From Streptomyces purpureus (GTDB lineage Bacteria > Actinomycetota > Actinomycetes > Streptomycetales > Streptomycetaceae), in contig NZ_BMQQ01000038.1 in NCBI RefSeq assembly GCF_014648195.1, forward strand, positions 1 through 49,494: a DNA stretch of 49,494 bases. The letters run 5' to 3'. The notes below the pieces were generated by a model. The model made no database searches and was not told where the DNA came from. It saw nothing but the letters and a program-made list of their open reading frames with translations. Position numbers and translations under genes: made by a program. Positions 17,467 through 25,287 of this stretch are shown here, one piece after another (within the stretch, counting starts at the first letter, position 1; every line of letters begins with the position of its first letter).

Positions 17467-18591
17467 TCAGCGGCTGTGCTGCGAGTCCGCGACGGTCACC
17501 TCGACGCGCTGGAACTCCTTGAGCTCGCTGTAGCCCGTCGTCGCCATCGCCCGGCGCAGCGCGCCGAAGAAGTTCATCGACCCGTCCGGGTTGTGCGACG
17601 GACCGGCCAGGATCTCCTCGGTGGTCCCGACGATGCCCAGGTCCACCAGCTTGCCGCGCGGCACGTCCTCGTGGACGGCCTCCATGCCCCAGTGGTGCCC
17701 CTTGCCGGGCGCGTCCGTGGCACGGGCCAGCGGGGAGCCCATCATCACGGCGTCGGCGCCGCAGGCGATCGCCTTCGGCAGGTCACCCGACCAGCCCACA
17801 CCGCCGTCGGCGATCACGTGCACGTACCGGCCGCCGGACTCGTCCATGTAGTCACGGCGGGCCGCGGCCACGTCGGCGACGGCGGTCGCCATCGGGACCT
17901 GGATGCCCAGCACGTTACGGGTGGTGTGCGCGGCGCCGCCGCCGAAGCCGACCAGGACGCCCGCGGCGCCGGTCCGCATCAGGTGCAGGGCCGCGGTGTA
18001 CGTGGCGCAGCCGCCGACGATGACCGGGACGTCGAGCTCGTAGATGAACTGCTTCAGGTTCAGCGGCTCGGCGGCGCCGGAGACGTGCTCCGCGGAGACG
18101 GTCGTGCCCCGGATGACGAAGATGTCCACACCGGCGTCGACGACGGCCTTGGAGAACTGCGCGGTGCGCTGCGGGGAGAGCGCGGCGGCGGTGACCACAC
18201 CGGAGTCGCGCACCTCCTTGATGCGCTGCCCGATCAGCTCTTCCTTGATCGGCGCGGCGTAGATCTCCTGCAGACGGCGGGTGGCGGTGGCCTCGTCCAG
18301 CTCGGCGATCTCGTCGAGCAGCGGCTGCGGGTCCTCGTAGCGGGTCCACAGGCCCTCGAGGTTCAGCACACCCAGGCCGCCCAGCTCGCCGATGCGGATG
18401 GCGGTCTGCGGCGAGACGACCGAGTCCATGGGGGCGGCCAGGAAGGGAAGCTCGAAGCGGTAGGCGTCGATCTGCCAGGCGATCGAGACCTCCTTCGGGT
18501 CCCGGGTGCGCCGGCTCGGTACGACGGCGATGTCGTCGAACGCGTACGCCCTGCGGCCGCGCTTGCCGCGCCCGATCTCGATCTCAGTCAC
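17467..18591 (-). CDS. guaB3: GuaB3-family IMP dehydrogenase-related protein
   Basis: The product is 374 residues from ATG 18591. It has the TIM-barrel fold of IMP dehydrogenase/GMP reductase but no CBS domains. N-terminal AYAFDDIAVVPSRRTRDPKE, PMDSVVSP and GGLGVLNLEG are characteristic of actinobacterial GuaB3; VHVIADGGVGWSGDLPKAIA is the phosphate-binding strand-loop. The classic GSxCxT catalytic loop of GuaB is not seen; GGGAAHTTRNVLGI occupies the equivalent place. GuaB3 proteins have been reported to act as GMP reductases in cyanobacteria; whether this holds here is inference. It lies directly after guaB on the same strand, with a hairpin between them. Confidence 0.9.
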   Translation of the reverse strand: MTEIEIGRGKRGRRAYAFDDIAVVPSRRTRDPKEVSIAWQIDAYRFELPFLAAPMDSVVSPQTAIRIGELGGLGVLNLEGLWTRYEDPQPLLDEIAELDEATATRRLQEIYAAPIKEELIGQRIKEVRDSGVVTAAALSPQRTAQFSKAVVDAGVDIFVIRGTTVSAEHVSGAAEPLNLKQFIYELDVPVIVGGCATYTAALHLMRTGAAGVLVGFGGGAAHTTRNVLGIQVPMATAVADVAAARRDYMDESGGRYVHVIADGGVGWSGDLPKAIACGADAVMMGSPLARATDAPGKGHHWGMEAVHEDVPRGKLVDLGIVGTTEEILAGPSHNPDGSMNFFGALRRAMATTGYSELKEFQRVEVTVADSQHSR

Positions 18592-18645
18592 GATGTGTGG
18601 CCTTTCCCTCTACGTCTGCGCCTACCAGTATCCCCGACACACACA

Positions 18646-18683
18646 GGAGGGGCGGCCCCGGGAATCCCCGGTTCCGCCCCTCC
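18646..18683 (-). terminator. Hairpin terminator between guaB and guaB3
   Basis: GGAGGGGCGG (18646-18655) pairs with CCGCCCCTCC (18674-18683) 22 bases downstream of the guaB stop. It probably ends or attenuates guaB transcription before guaB3. Confidence 0.7.
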
Positions 18684-18705
18684 ACGCGCGTGTGGGTCCT
18701 TCTTA

Positions 18706-20208
18706 CTACTTCCTGCTGTAGTTCGGCGCCTCGACCGTCATCTGGATGTCGTGCGGGTGGCTCTCCTTGAGACCCGCCGAGGTGATCCGGACGAACCGGC
18801 CCCGGTCCTGGAGCTCCGGCACGGTCCGGCCGCCGACGTAGAACATCGACTGGCGCAGGCCGCCGACCAGCTGGTGGACGACCGCGGAGAGCGGGCCGCG
18901 GAAGGGCACCTGGCCCTCGATGCCCTCGGGAACCAGCTTCTCGTCGGAGGCGACGCCCTCCTGGAAGTAGCGGTCCTTGGAGAAGGAGCGCTGCTCACCG
19001 CGGGACTGCATGGCGCCCAGCGAGCCCATGCCGCGGTACGACTTGAACTGCTTGCCGTTGATGAAGAGCAGCTCGCCCGGGGACTCCTCGCAGCCCGCGA
19101 GCAGCGAGCCGAGCATCACCGTGTCGGCACCCGCGACCAGGGCCTTGGCGATGTCGCCCGAGTACTGCAGACCGCCGTCGCCGATGACCGGGACACCGGC
19201 CGCCTTGGCTGCGAGCGAGGCCTCGTAGATCGCGGTGACCTGCGGGACGCCGATGCCGGCGACCACGCGGGTGGTGCAGATGGAGCCGGGGCCGACGCCG
19301 ACCTTGATGCCGTCCACACCGGCGTCGATCAGCGCCTGGGCGCCGTCGCGGGTGGCCACATTGCCGCCGATGACATCCACGGCGGAATTCGACTTGATCT
19401 TGGCGACCATCTCGCCGACCAGCCGGGAGTGGCCGTGGGCGGTGTCGACGACGATGAAGTCGACGCCCGCCTCGATCAGAGCCTGGGCCCGCTCGTAGGC
19501 GTCACCGGCGACACCGACGGCCGCGCCGACGAGCAGCCGGCCTTCCTTGTCCTTGGCGGCGCTCGGGTACTTCTCGGCCTTGACGAAGTCCTTGACCGTG
19601 ATGAGGCCCTTGAGCAGCCCGGCCTCGTCGACCAGCGGCAGCTTCTCGATCTTGTGGCGGCGCAGCAGCTCCATGGCGTCCACGCCGGAGATGCCGACCT
19701 TGCCCGTGACCAGCGGCATCGGGGTCATGACCTCGCGCACCTGGCGGCTGCGGTCCGACTCGAAGGCCATGTCGCGGTTGGTGACGATGCCGAGCAGCTT
19801 GCCTGCCGCGTCGGTGACCGGGACACCGCTGATGCGGAACTTGGCGCAGATCGCGTCGGCCTCGGCGAGCGTGGCGTCCGGGTTCACCGTGATCGGGTCG
19901 GTGACCATGCCGGACTCGGAGCGCTTCACCAGGTCGACCTGGTTGGCCTGGTCGGCGATGGAGAGATTGCGGTGCAGCACACCGACGCCGCCCTGGCGGG
20001 CCATGGCGATGGCCATCCGGGACTCGGTGACCTTGTCCATGGCGGCCGAGAGCAGCGGGATGTTCACCCGCACGTTCTTGGAGATGTACGAGGAGGTGTC
20101 GATCTGGTCGGGAGCCATGTCGGACGCGCCCGGCAGCAGCAGCACGTCGTCGTAGGTCAGCCCGAGTGTCGCGAATTTCTCGGGCACTCCGTCGACGTTT
20201 GCAGTCAT
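18706..20208 (-). CDS. guaB: IMP dehydrogenase
   Basis: The product is 500 residues from ATG 20208. It oxidises IMP to XMP with NAD+, the committed step of GMP synthesis, in the cytosol. The barrel starts with FATLGLTYDDVLLLPG and SAAMDKVTESRMAIAMARQG. A tandem CBS pair (about residues 105-220; VTDAAGKLLGIVTNRD and PLVDEAGLLKGLITVKD) interrupts it. The catalytic loop GVGPGSICTTRVV supplies the cysteine nucleophile, and GDGGLQYSGDIAKAL binds phosphate. YRGMGSLGAM and an Arg/Tyr flap (RYFQEGV) are present. All key residues look intact. Confidence 0.96.
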   Translation of the reverse strand: MTANVDGVPEKFATLGLTYDDVLLLPGASDMAPDQIDTSSYISKNVRVNIPLLSAAMDKVTESRMAIAMARQGGVGVLHRNLSIADQANQVDLVKRSESGMVTDPITVNPDATLAEADAICAKFRISGVPVTDAAGKLLGIVTNRDMAFESDRSRQVREVMTPMPLVTGKVGISGVDAMELLRRHKIEKLPLVDEAGLLKGLITVKDFVKAEKYPSAAKDKEGRLLVGAAVGVAGDAYERAQALIEAGVDFIVVDTAHGHSRLVGEMVAKIKSNSAVDVIGGNVATRDGAQALIDAGVDGIKVGVGPGSICTTRVVAGIGVPQVTAIYEASLAAKAAGVPVIGDGGLQYSGDIAKALVAGADTVMLGSLLAGCEESPGELLFINGKQFKSYRGMGSLGAMQSRGEQRSFSKDRYFQEGVASDEKLVPEGIEGQVPFRGPLSAVVHQLVGGLRQSMFYVGGRTVPELQDRGRFVRITSAGLKESHPHDIQMTVEAPNYSRK

Positions 20209-20342
20209 GACACCTTCCCCAAATGGCCTTGATCGGTGCGGATGTCCATGCTAACGGGCTGCGAGGGTGTCTCATTCCACGATCAAGATCACTCAGCAGA
20301 TTTGTGTGTTCGTACGTGTACGAGACGACGTACGGGCGCCCG

Positions 20343-21032
20343 CTACTGCTCCGCGAGGGCGCGGAGCCGGCTCAGCGCGCGGTGCTGGGCGACCCGTACC
20401 GCGCCCGGGGACATACCGAGCATCTGGCCGGTCTCCTCGGCGGTGAGCCCGACGGCGACCCTCAGCACGAGGAGCTCCCGCTGGTTCTCCGGGAGGTTGG
20501 CCAGGAGCCGCTTGGCCCACTCGGCGTCGTCGCTGAGCAGGGCGCGCTCCTCGGGGCCGAGCGAGTCGTCGGGCCGCTCGGGCATCTCGTCCGAGGGCAC
20601 GGCGGTCGACCCGGGGTGGCGCATCGCGGCCCGCTGGAGGTCGGCGACCTTGTGCCCGGCGATGGCGAAGACGAACGCCTCGAAGGGGCGGCCGGTGTCC
20701 TTGTAGCGCGGCAGCGCCATGAGGACGGCGACGCAGACCTCCTGCGCGAGGTCCTCGACGAAGTGGCGAGCATCACCGGGAAGCCGGTTCAGTCGCGTAC
20801 GGCAGTAGCGCAGCGCGAGGGGGTGGACCCGGGCCAGGAGATCGTGCGTGGCCTGCTCGTCGCCCTCGACGGCACGGTGCACGAGTGCACCGATCTCCCC
20901 CGGCCCTACGGGCGTGGGGGACCCCGTCTCGTCGTCGCGCATCGGTCCATGGTGCCTTGACGCCCGCTCGTTCGTGGCATCGCGTCCACTGTTGTGCACC
21001 GAAGCGTTATGAGCAGGTGCGCCGGAACTCAT
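20343..21032 (-). CDS. shbA: ECF-type RNA polymerase sigma factor (ShbA-like)
   Basis: The product is 229 residues from ATG 21032, preceded by GGGGAGGGC; ATG 20942 would give a shorter form beginning MRDDETGSP. Sigma region 2 is seen as LALRYCRTRLNRL through DLAQEVCVAVLMALPRY, and region 4 as LPENQRELLVLRVAVGLTAE then GMSPGAVRVAQHRALSRLR. Its place between bldM and guaB, and its sequence, match ShbA, the sigma factor reported to drive transcription of the principal sigma gene hrdB in Streptomyces. If so, it controls vegetative transcription globally. The Ser/His/Arg-rich N-terminal extension has no recognised domain. Confidence 0.85.
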   Translation of the reverse strand: MSSGAPAHNASVHNSGRDATNERASRHHGPMRDDETGSPTPVGPGEIGALVHRAVEGDEQATHDLLARVHPLALRYCRTRLNRLPGDARHFVEDLAQEVCVAVLMALPRYKDTGRPFEAFVFAIAGHKVADLQRAAMRHPGSTAVPSDEMPERPDDSLGPEERALLSDDAEWAKRLLANLPENQRELLVLRVAVGLTAEETGQMLGMSPGAVRVAQHRALSRLRALAEQ

Positions 21033-21263
21033 CCCCTGCGCCCTCCCCTTCCGCTCGATCGACTCGTCCCCGAGGAACTCCACACCTCAAGGATGCGGCA
21101 TCCGGGAGGGAAGTGACACAAGCCGTCGCCGCCTTGGGCCCCGGGGCCCGCCCCGCCCGCCCGACGGCGGACGGGGATCCGGCCGGTCACGCGGCTGGGA
21201 GTGCCTTGTGGATCAGGCCGGATCAGCGGCGTCGGGAGCCCGGCAAGAGCCACAAGACACGAC

Positions 21264-21875
21264 CTAGCGGACCAGGCCCCAGCGGAATCCGAGCGCGACC
21301 GCGTGCGCCCGGTCCGAGGCGCCCAACTTCTTGAACAACCGCCGCGCGTGCGTCTTGACGGTGTCCTCCGACAGGAAGAGCTCGCGGCCGATCTCCGCGT
21401 TGGAGCGGCCGTGGCTCATGCCCTCGAGCACCTGGATCTCCCGGGCCGTGAGCGTGGGGGCCGCGCCCATCTCGGCCGAGCGCAGCCGCCGCGGGGCGAG
21501 CCGCCACGTCGGGTCGGCCAGCGCCTGGGTGACGGTCGCGCGCAGCTCGGCGCGGGACGCGTCCTTGTGGAGATAGCCGCGGGCACCGGCGGCCACGGCG
21601 AGCGCCACGCCGTCCAGGTCCTCGGCGACCGTGAGCATGATGATCCGCGCGCCGGGGTCGGCGGAAAGCAGTCGGCGGACGGTTTCCACACCACCCAACC
21701 CGGGCATGCGCACGTCCATCAGAATCAGATCCGAGCGGTCCGCACCCCAGCGGCGGAGTACTTCCTCGCCGTTGGCCGCGGTGGTCACGCGCTCGACGCC
21801 GGGCACGGTCGCGACCGCGCGGCGAAGCGCCTCTCGGGCAAGCGGGGAGTCGTCGCAGACGAGGACGGATGTCAT
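21264..21875 (-). CDS. bldM: Response regulator BldM
   Basis: The product is 203 residues from ATG 21875, with GGAGGG upstream. An N-terminal receiver domain starts with SVLVCDDSPLAREALRRAV; the acceptor-site context LILMDVRMPG and the later lysine in GYLHKDAS are present. A C-terminal NarL/LuxR HTH follows (PTLTAREIQVLEGMSHGRSN, then LFLSEDTVKTHARRLFKKLG). BldM is required for aerial growth and sporulation in Streptomyces, acting as a homodimer and with WhiI; published work treats it as an atypical regulator not needing phosphorylation. It is divergent from whiD across a 452-base region, the conserved arrangement. Confidence 0.95.
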   Translation of the reverse strand: MTSVLVCDDSPLAREALRRAVATVPGVERVTTAANGEEVLRRWGADRSDLILMDVRMPGLGGVETVRRLLSADPGARIIMLTVAEDLDGVALAVAAGARGYLHKDASRAELRATVTQALADPTWRLAPRRLRSAEMGAAPTLTAREIQVLEGMSHGRSNAEIGRELFLSEDTVKTHARRLFKKLGASDRAHAVALGFRWGLVR

Positions 21876-22327
21876 GGCCGCCCTCCGCAGCTGATGCGCG
21901 TCACCTTGAGCCTCCAGGGCTGGTACGTATCGTCACCTGTGCGGTTGACGCTCTCGGACACCTGCCCGATCGCTTGTTCTTTCAACCGCCTCCGCACTCT
22001 CAACGATGGTCACTCGAAAGAGTTACGGGTCGGACGGCGGCCTTCGGCACTCTATGTGAGGGAGCGTATGCGGAGCAGAGCGTCGCAGGTCATCCATCCT
22101 CGATGTCAAGCTATGCCCCATTTAGCCTGACTTCTTTCCATTTCGAGGTGTCTGCGACTAGATTCGCAATGAGTCATATTTACATCTACTTAGACAGTAG
22201 TTGTACGGTCGGAACGGATCATCAGCCGTCCGCCGACCACCGACGGACCCGTCGGCCCACCGTTGGCCCCAGCTATCAGCCATCCACCCGACTATCCGTT
22301 CAGCACGGTTTCAAGGGGACAAGCGCA
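21876..22327. promoter_or_regulatory. Divergent bldM-whiD regulatory region
   Basis: No gene. This 452-base region must hold the bldM and whiD promoters. It becomes AT-richer toward 22130-22215. The 11-mer GTCATATTTAC at 22173-22183 also occurs at 16064-16074 in the glpD-dehydrogenase intergenic region. I could not place -10/-35 elements with confidence. Confidence 0.55.
22173..22183 (+). promoter_or_regulatory. AT-rich 11-mer shared by two promoter regions
   Basis: GTCATATTTAC lies 145 bases upstream of whiD. An identical copy is at 16064-16074, 87 bases upstream of the nucleotide-sugar dehydrogenase gene, and the following bases are also similar (TCTACTTAGAC versus CCTAGTCTGAC). The function is unknown; both could be binding sites of one developmental regulator. 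Confidence 0.35.
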
Positions 22328-22657
22328 ATGGCAGATTTCTCCCGCCTTCCCGGACCCAACGCCGACCTGTGGGACTGGCAACTCCTCGCCGCCTGCCGTG
22401 GAGTGGACAGCTCTCTGTTCTTCCACCCGGAGGGGGAGCGCGGCGCGGCACGGAGTGCGCGTGAGAACTCGGCGAAAGAGGTCTGCATGCGGTGCCCGGT
22501 CCGCGCGGAGTGCGCGGCGCACGCACTCGCCGTACGGGAGCCGTACGGCGTGTGGGGCGGCCTCACCGAGGACGAACGCGAGGAACTCATGGGACGGGCG
22601 CGCAACCGCCTGGTCACGGCGAGCGCATCGAGCGCGGCCGGCGCGGGGCGCACCTGA
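22328..22657 (+). CDS. whiD: WhiB-like iron-sulfur regulator WhiD
   Basis: The product is 109 residues from ATG 22328, with AAGGGGAC upstream; the open frame extends far upstream but MADFSRLPGPNADLWDWQLL is the conserved WhiD start. Four cysteines, C23, C53, C56 and C62 (AACRG and EVCMRCPVRAEC), ligate a [4Fe-4S] cluster. GVWGG is the family turn motif, followed by a basic C-terminus (MGRARNRLV). WhiD is needed for late sporulation septation and spore maturation in Streptomyces and partners with the sigma factor region 4 like other Wbl proteins. It has a hairpin 60 bases downstream. Confidence 0.95.
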   Translation: MADFSRLPGPNADLWDWQLLAACRGVDSSLFFHPEGERGAARSARENSAKEVCMRCPVRAECAAHALAVREPYGVWGGLTEDEREELMGRARNRLVTASASSAAGAGRT

Positions 22658-22717
22658 AGGAACGTTTCTGCACAACGCCTGCACAACACCTGGACACGTA
22701 CGCCTGAACAGCGGCCG

Positions 22718-22749
22718 GCCCGCCGCGCGTGGGGACGCGTGCGGCGGGC
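22718..22749. terminator. Hairpin between whiD and LysR gene
   Basis: GCCCGCCGC at 22718-22726 pairs with GCGGCGGGC at 22741-22749 around a 14-base loop. It lies between the convergent whiD and LysR genes. Confidence 0.6.
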
Positions 22750-22778
22750 AGGGGCGTGACGTGCGGGAGGGAGGGGAC

Positions 22779-23672
22779 TTACGCGCGCGCGGCCGCGAGG
22801 GAGAGCTGGTCGAGGGTGGCCGCGACGGCCGGGACCTGGGCGAGGTCCGGCAGGGTGAGGGCGACGATCTCACGCTCCACCGCCGGCTCCACGGCGACCG
22901 TCCGCGCGCCACGGGGGCGTACCGACTCGATGGCCAGTCCGGGCAGTACGGCGACGCCGAGCCCGGCGGAGACGAGTCCGACCACGGCCGGGTAGTCGTC
23001 GGTGGCGAAGTCGATGCGGGGGGTGAAGCCCGCGTTCTCGCAGACGTCGACGAGCTGGCGGCGGCAGCGCGGGCAGCCGGCGATCCAGGATTCCCCGGCC
23101 AGTTCGGCGATGGCGACGGCGCCCGCCTCTGCCAGGCGGTGGCCTTCGGGGACCAGGCCGACGAGACGGTCGGCGAGCAGGGGGCGGACGACCAGGTCGT
23201 CCCACTCGGTGGCGTTGGCGCCGTACCGGAAGGCGAGGGCCACGTCGCAGTCGCCCTCGCGGAGCATCTCGACCGAGCGGGGCGGCTCGGCCTCGACCAG
23301 GGAGACGCGGGTGCCGGGGTGGGCGGCGCGCAGGGCGGCGAGGGCGGTGGGTACGAGTGTGGAGCTGCCGCTGGGGAAGGAGACCAGCCGGACCCGGCCG
23401 GCCCGCAGGCCCGCGATGGCGGCGACCTCCTCCTCGGCCGCGGTGAGTCCGGCGAGGATGCCCGCGGCGTGGCGTACGAGCGCCTCGCCGGCCTGGGTGA
23501 GGCGCATCTCGCGGCCGGTGCGGATCAGCAGGGGGGTGCCGGCGGACGTTTCGAGGGCCTTCATCTGCTGGCTGACGGCGGGCTGGGTGCAGCCCAGCTC
23601 GCGCGCGGCGGCGGAGAAGGAGCCGGTGGCGGCGACGGCGCGCAGGACGCGGAGATGACGAGCCTCGATCAC
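22779..23672 (-). CDS. LysR-family transcriptional regulator
   Basis: The product is 297 residues from GTG 23672 (MIEARHLRVLRAVAATGSFS). The N-terminal winged HTH is clear: SAAARELGCTQPAVSQQMKA. The rest is a periplasmic-binding-protein-like effector domain (GRVRLVSFPSGSSTLVPTAL, DDYPAVVGLVSAGLGVAVLP). The effector is unknown. It is divergent from the MOSC protein gene with only 81 bases between starts, so by LysR custom it probably controls that gene and itself. Confidence 0.9.
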   Translation of the reverse strand: MIEARHLRVLRAVAATGSFSAAARELGCTQPAVSQQMKALETSAGTPLLIRTGREMRLTQAGEALVRHAAGILAGLTAAEEEVAAIAGLRAGRVRLVSFPSGSSTLVPTALAALRAAHPGTRVSLVEAEPPRSVEMLREGDCDVALAFRYGANATEWDDLVVRPLLADRLVGLVPEGHRLAEAGAVAIAELAGESWIAGCPRCRRQLVDVCENAGFTPRIDFATDDYPAVVGLVSAGLGVAVLPGLAIESVRPRGARTVAVEPAVEREIVALTLPDLAQVPAVAATLDQLSLAAARA

Positions 23673-23692
23673 CCTCTGAGCATAAGTGAAGC

Positions 23693-23709
23693 TTGGGCTT
23701 CGCAGCCAA
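23693..23709. promoter_or_regulatory. Imperfect palindrome in LysR-MOSC intergenic region
   Basis: TTGGGCTTCGCAGCCAA: TTGG and CCAA flank a 9-base centre. It resembles a LysR-type operator but its spacing is not exactly the T-N11-A consensus. An overlapping TGGGC...GCCCA pair (23694-23698 and 23711-23715) is an alternative reading. Confidence 0.35.
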
Positions 23710-23753
23710 TGCCCAGAGGAATCTTTGAGCAGGGGTCACTTAGAGTGCCGGTC

Positions 23754-24422
23754 ATGAAGGTACTCAGCGTCAACGTCGGAGAGGCCAGGGCGGCGGAATA
23801 CACCGATGCGCCCGGTGGGAGGACAGGCATCGACAAGCGGCCGGTCCAGGGGCCGGTGCGGGTGGTGGTCCCGGGGCCTTCTGGGACCGGGGGGAGCGGG
23901 ATCGTCGGGGACAACGTCTGCGACCTGCGCTTCCACGGCGGTGAGGACCGCGCCGTGACCGCCTTCGCCCGGGAGGACCTCGACGCCTGGGAGCGCGAGC
24001 TGGAACGGCCGCTGACCAACGGCGGGTTCGGCGAGAACCTCACCACCACCGGCCTCGATGTGAACGGCGCGCTGATCGGCGAGCGCTGGCGGGTCGGCTC
24101 GGGCGTGGTCCTGGAAGTGACCGGCGGACGCATTCCCTGCCGTACGTTCGCGGGTTTCCTCGGCGAGAAGGGCTGGGTGCGGCGGTTCACGCAGGCGGGC
24201 CGGCCGGGCGCGCTGCTGCGGGTGATCGAGCCGGGCGAGCTGGCGGCGGGCGACGCGGTCGAGGTGGTCCACCGTCCCGACCACGGCATCACGGTCTCCC
24301 TGCTGTACCGGGCCGCGACCACCGAGCGCGCGCTCCTGCCCGGCACTCTGGTGGCGGCCGAGTGGATGGAGTCCGGGTTCCTGGAGATCGCCCGGTCGTA
24401 CGCGGCCAAGTACGGCTCGTAG
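23754..24422 (+). CDS. MOSC domain-containing protein
   Basis: The product is 222 residues from ATG 23754 (MKVLSVNVGEARAAEYTDAP); the much longer open frame upstream runs through antisense LysR and is a shadow. The sequence is typical of YiiM-like MOSC proteins: TGIDKRPVQGPVRV, DLRFHGGEDRAVTAFAREDL, NGGFGENLTTTGLDVNGALI and GRIPCRTFAGFLG, whose cysteine is the conserved sulfur-carrying position. MOSC proteins handle molybdenum-cofactor-linked sulfur chemistry, for example detoxification of N-hydroxylated bases; the actual substrate is unknown. It is divergent from a LysR regulator. Confidence 0.88.
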   Translation: MKVLSVNVGEARAAEYTDAPGGRTGIDKRPVQGPVRVVVPGPSGTGGSGIVGDNVCDLRFHGGEDRAVTAFAREDLDAWERELERPLTNGGFGENLTTTGLDVNGALIGERWRVGSGVVLEVTGGRIPCRTFAGFLGEKGWVRRFTQAGRPGALLRVIEPGELAAGDAVEVVHRPDHGITVSLLYRAATTERALLPGTLVAAEWMESGFLEIARSYAAKYGS

Positions 24423-24487
24423 CGGCTGAAGGCCGTCCCCTCCCGGGCCGTGCGGGCCCGCGGCCTGGGGGCGTTACCGTGCCGCGT

Positions 24488-25261
24488 ATGACGACTGCAC
24501 TGATTACAGGAGCGACGGCCGGCATCGGCGCCGCCTTCGCGCGGCGCCTCGCGGCGGACGGACATGACGTGGTGCTGGTGGCCCGCGATGTGAAGCGGCT
24601 TCGCGAGCAGGCCACCGAACTGCACGACCGGCACCGCGTGGAGGCGGAGGTCCTGGTCGCCGATCTGTCGGAGGAGGAGGGGATCGCGGCCGTGGAGGCG
24701 CGGCTCTCCGACGCCCGCCGGCCGGTGGATCTGCTGGTGAACAACGCCGGGTTCGGCAACAAGGGCCGGTTCCTGGAAGTGTCCATGGCCGACGAGTTGA
24801 AGATGCTGAAGGTGCACTGCGAGGCGGTGCTGCGGCTGACGTCCGCGGCGGCGGAGTCGATGCGGGAGCGCGGCCGGGGCGGTGTGGTCAACGTCGCGTC
24901 GGTGGCGGCCTTCGTCCCGCGCGGCACGTACGGCGCCTCCAAGTCCTGGGTCGTGCAGTTCACCCAGGGCGCGGCGCGGGACCTTGCGGGCAGCGGGGTG
25001 CGGCTGATGGCGCTGTGCCCGGGGTTCGTACGCACGGAGTTCCATCAGCGGGCCGGGATGGGGACGGACAACATCCCCGGCTGGCTGTGGCTCGACGCCG
25101 ACAAGCTGGTCGGGGTGGCGCTGACCGATCTGGCGCGGGGCAGGACCGTGTCGGTCCCGGACCCGCGGTACAAGGCGCTCATGGGTGTGGTGAAGCTGGC
25201 CCCGCGCGGCCTGCTCGGCGGTGTGAGCTCGAAGGCGGGGCGTAAGTACGGGCCGAAGTAG
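24488..25261 (+). CDS. Short-chain dehydrogenase/reductase
   Basis: The product is 257 residues from ATG 24488 (MTTALITGATAGIGAAFARR). It is a classical SDR: cofactor motif TGATAGIG, NNAG (LLVNNAGFGNKG), catalytic Ser in NVASVAAF and YGASK supplying Tyr and Lys. An acidic residue in LVADLSEEEG follows strand 4. After the SDR core come a PGFVRTEFHQRAG motif and a basic tail (SSKAGRKYGPK). The substrate cannot be told. It lies 65 bases after the MOSC gene on the same strand and could share its transcript. Confidence 0.88.
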   Translation: MTTALITGATAGIGAAFARRLAADGHDVVLVARDVKRLREQATELHDRHRVEAEVLVADLSEEEGIAAVEARLSDARRPVDLLVNNAGFGNKGRFLEVSMADELKMLKVHCEAVLRLTSAAAESMRERGRGGVVNVASVAAFVPRGTYGASKSWVVQFTQGAARDLAGSGVRLMALCPGFVRTEFHQRAGMGTDNIPGWLWLDADKLVGVALTDLARGRTVSVPDPRYKALMGVVKLAPRGLLGGVSSKAGRKYGPK

Positions 25262-25287
25262 GGGCCGGCGCGGGGAAATTCAGGGGC

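Noticed and set aside
17476..20232. 918-codon open frame on the plus strand
   Set aside because: It is antisense to guaB3 and guaB, which are complete and conserved. High GC at third positions leaves the opposite strand open.
22263..23753. Long open frame joining whiD downstream region to the MOSC gene
   Set aside because: It runs antisense through the LysR gene; the MOSC family start is at 23754.
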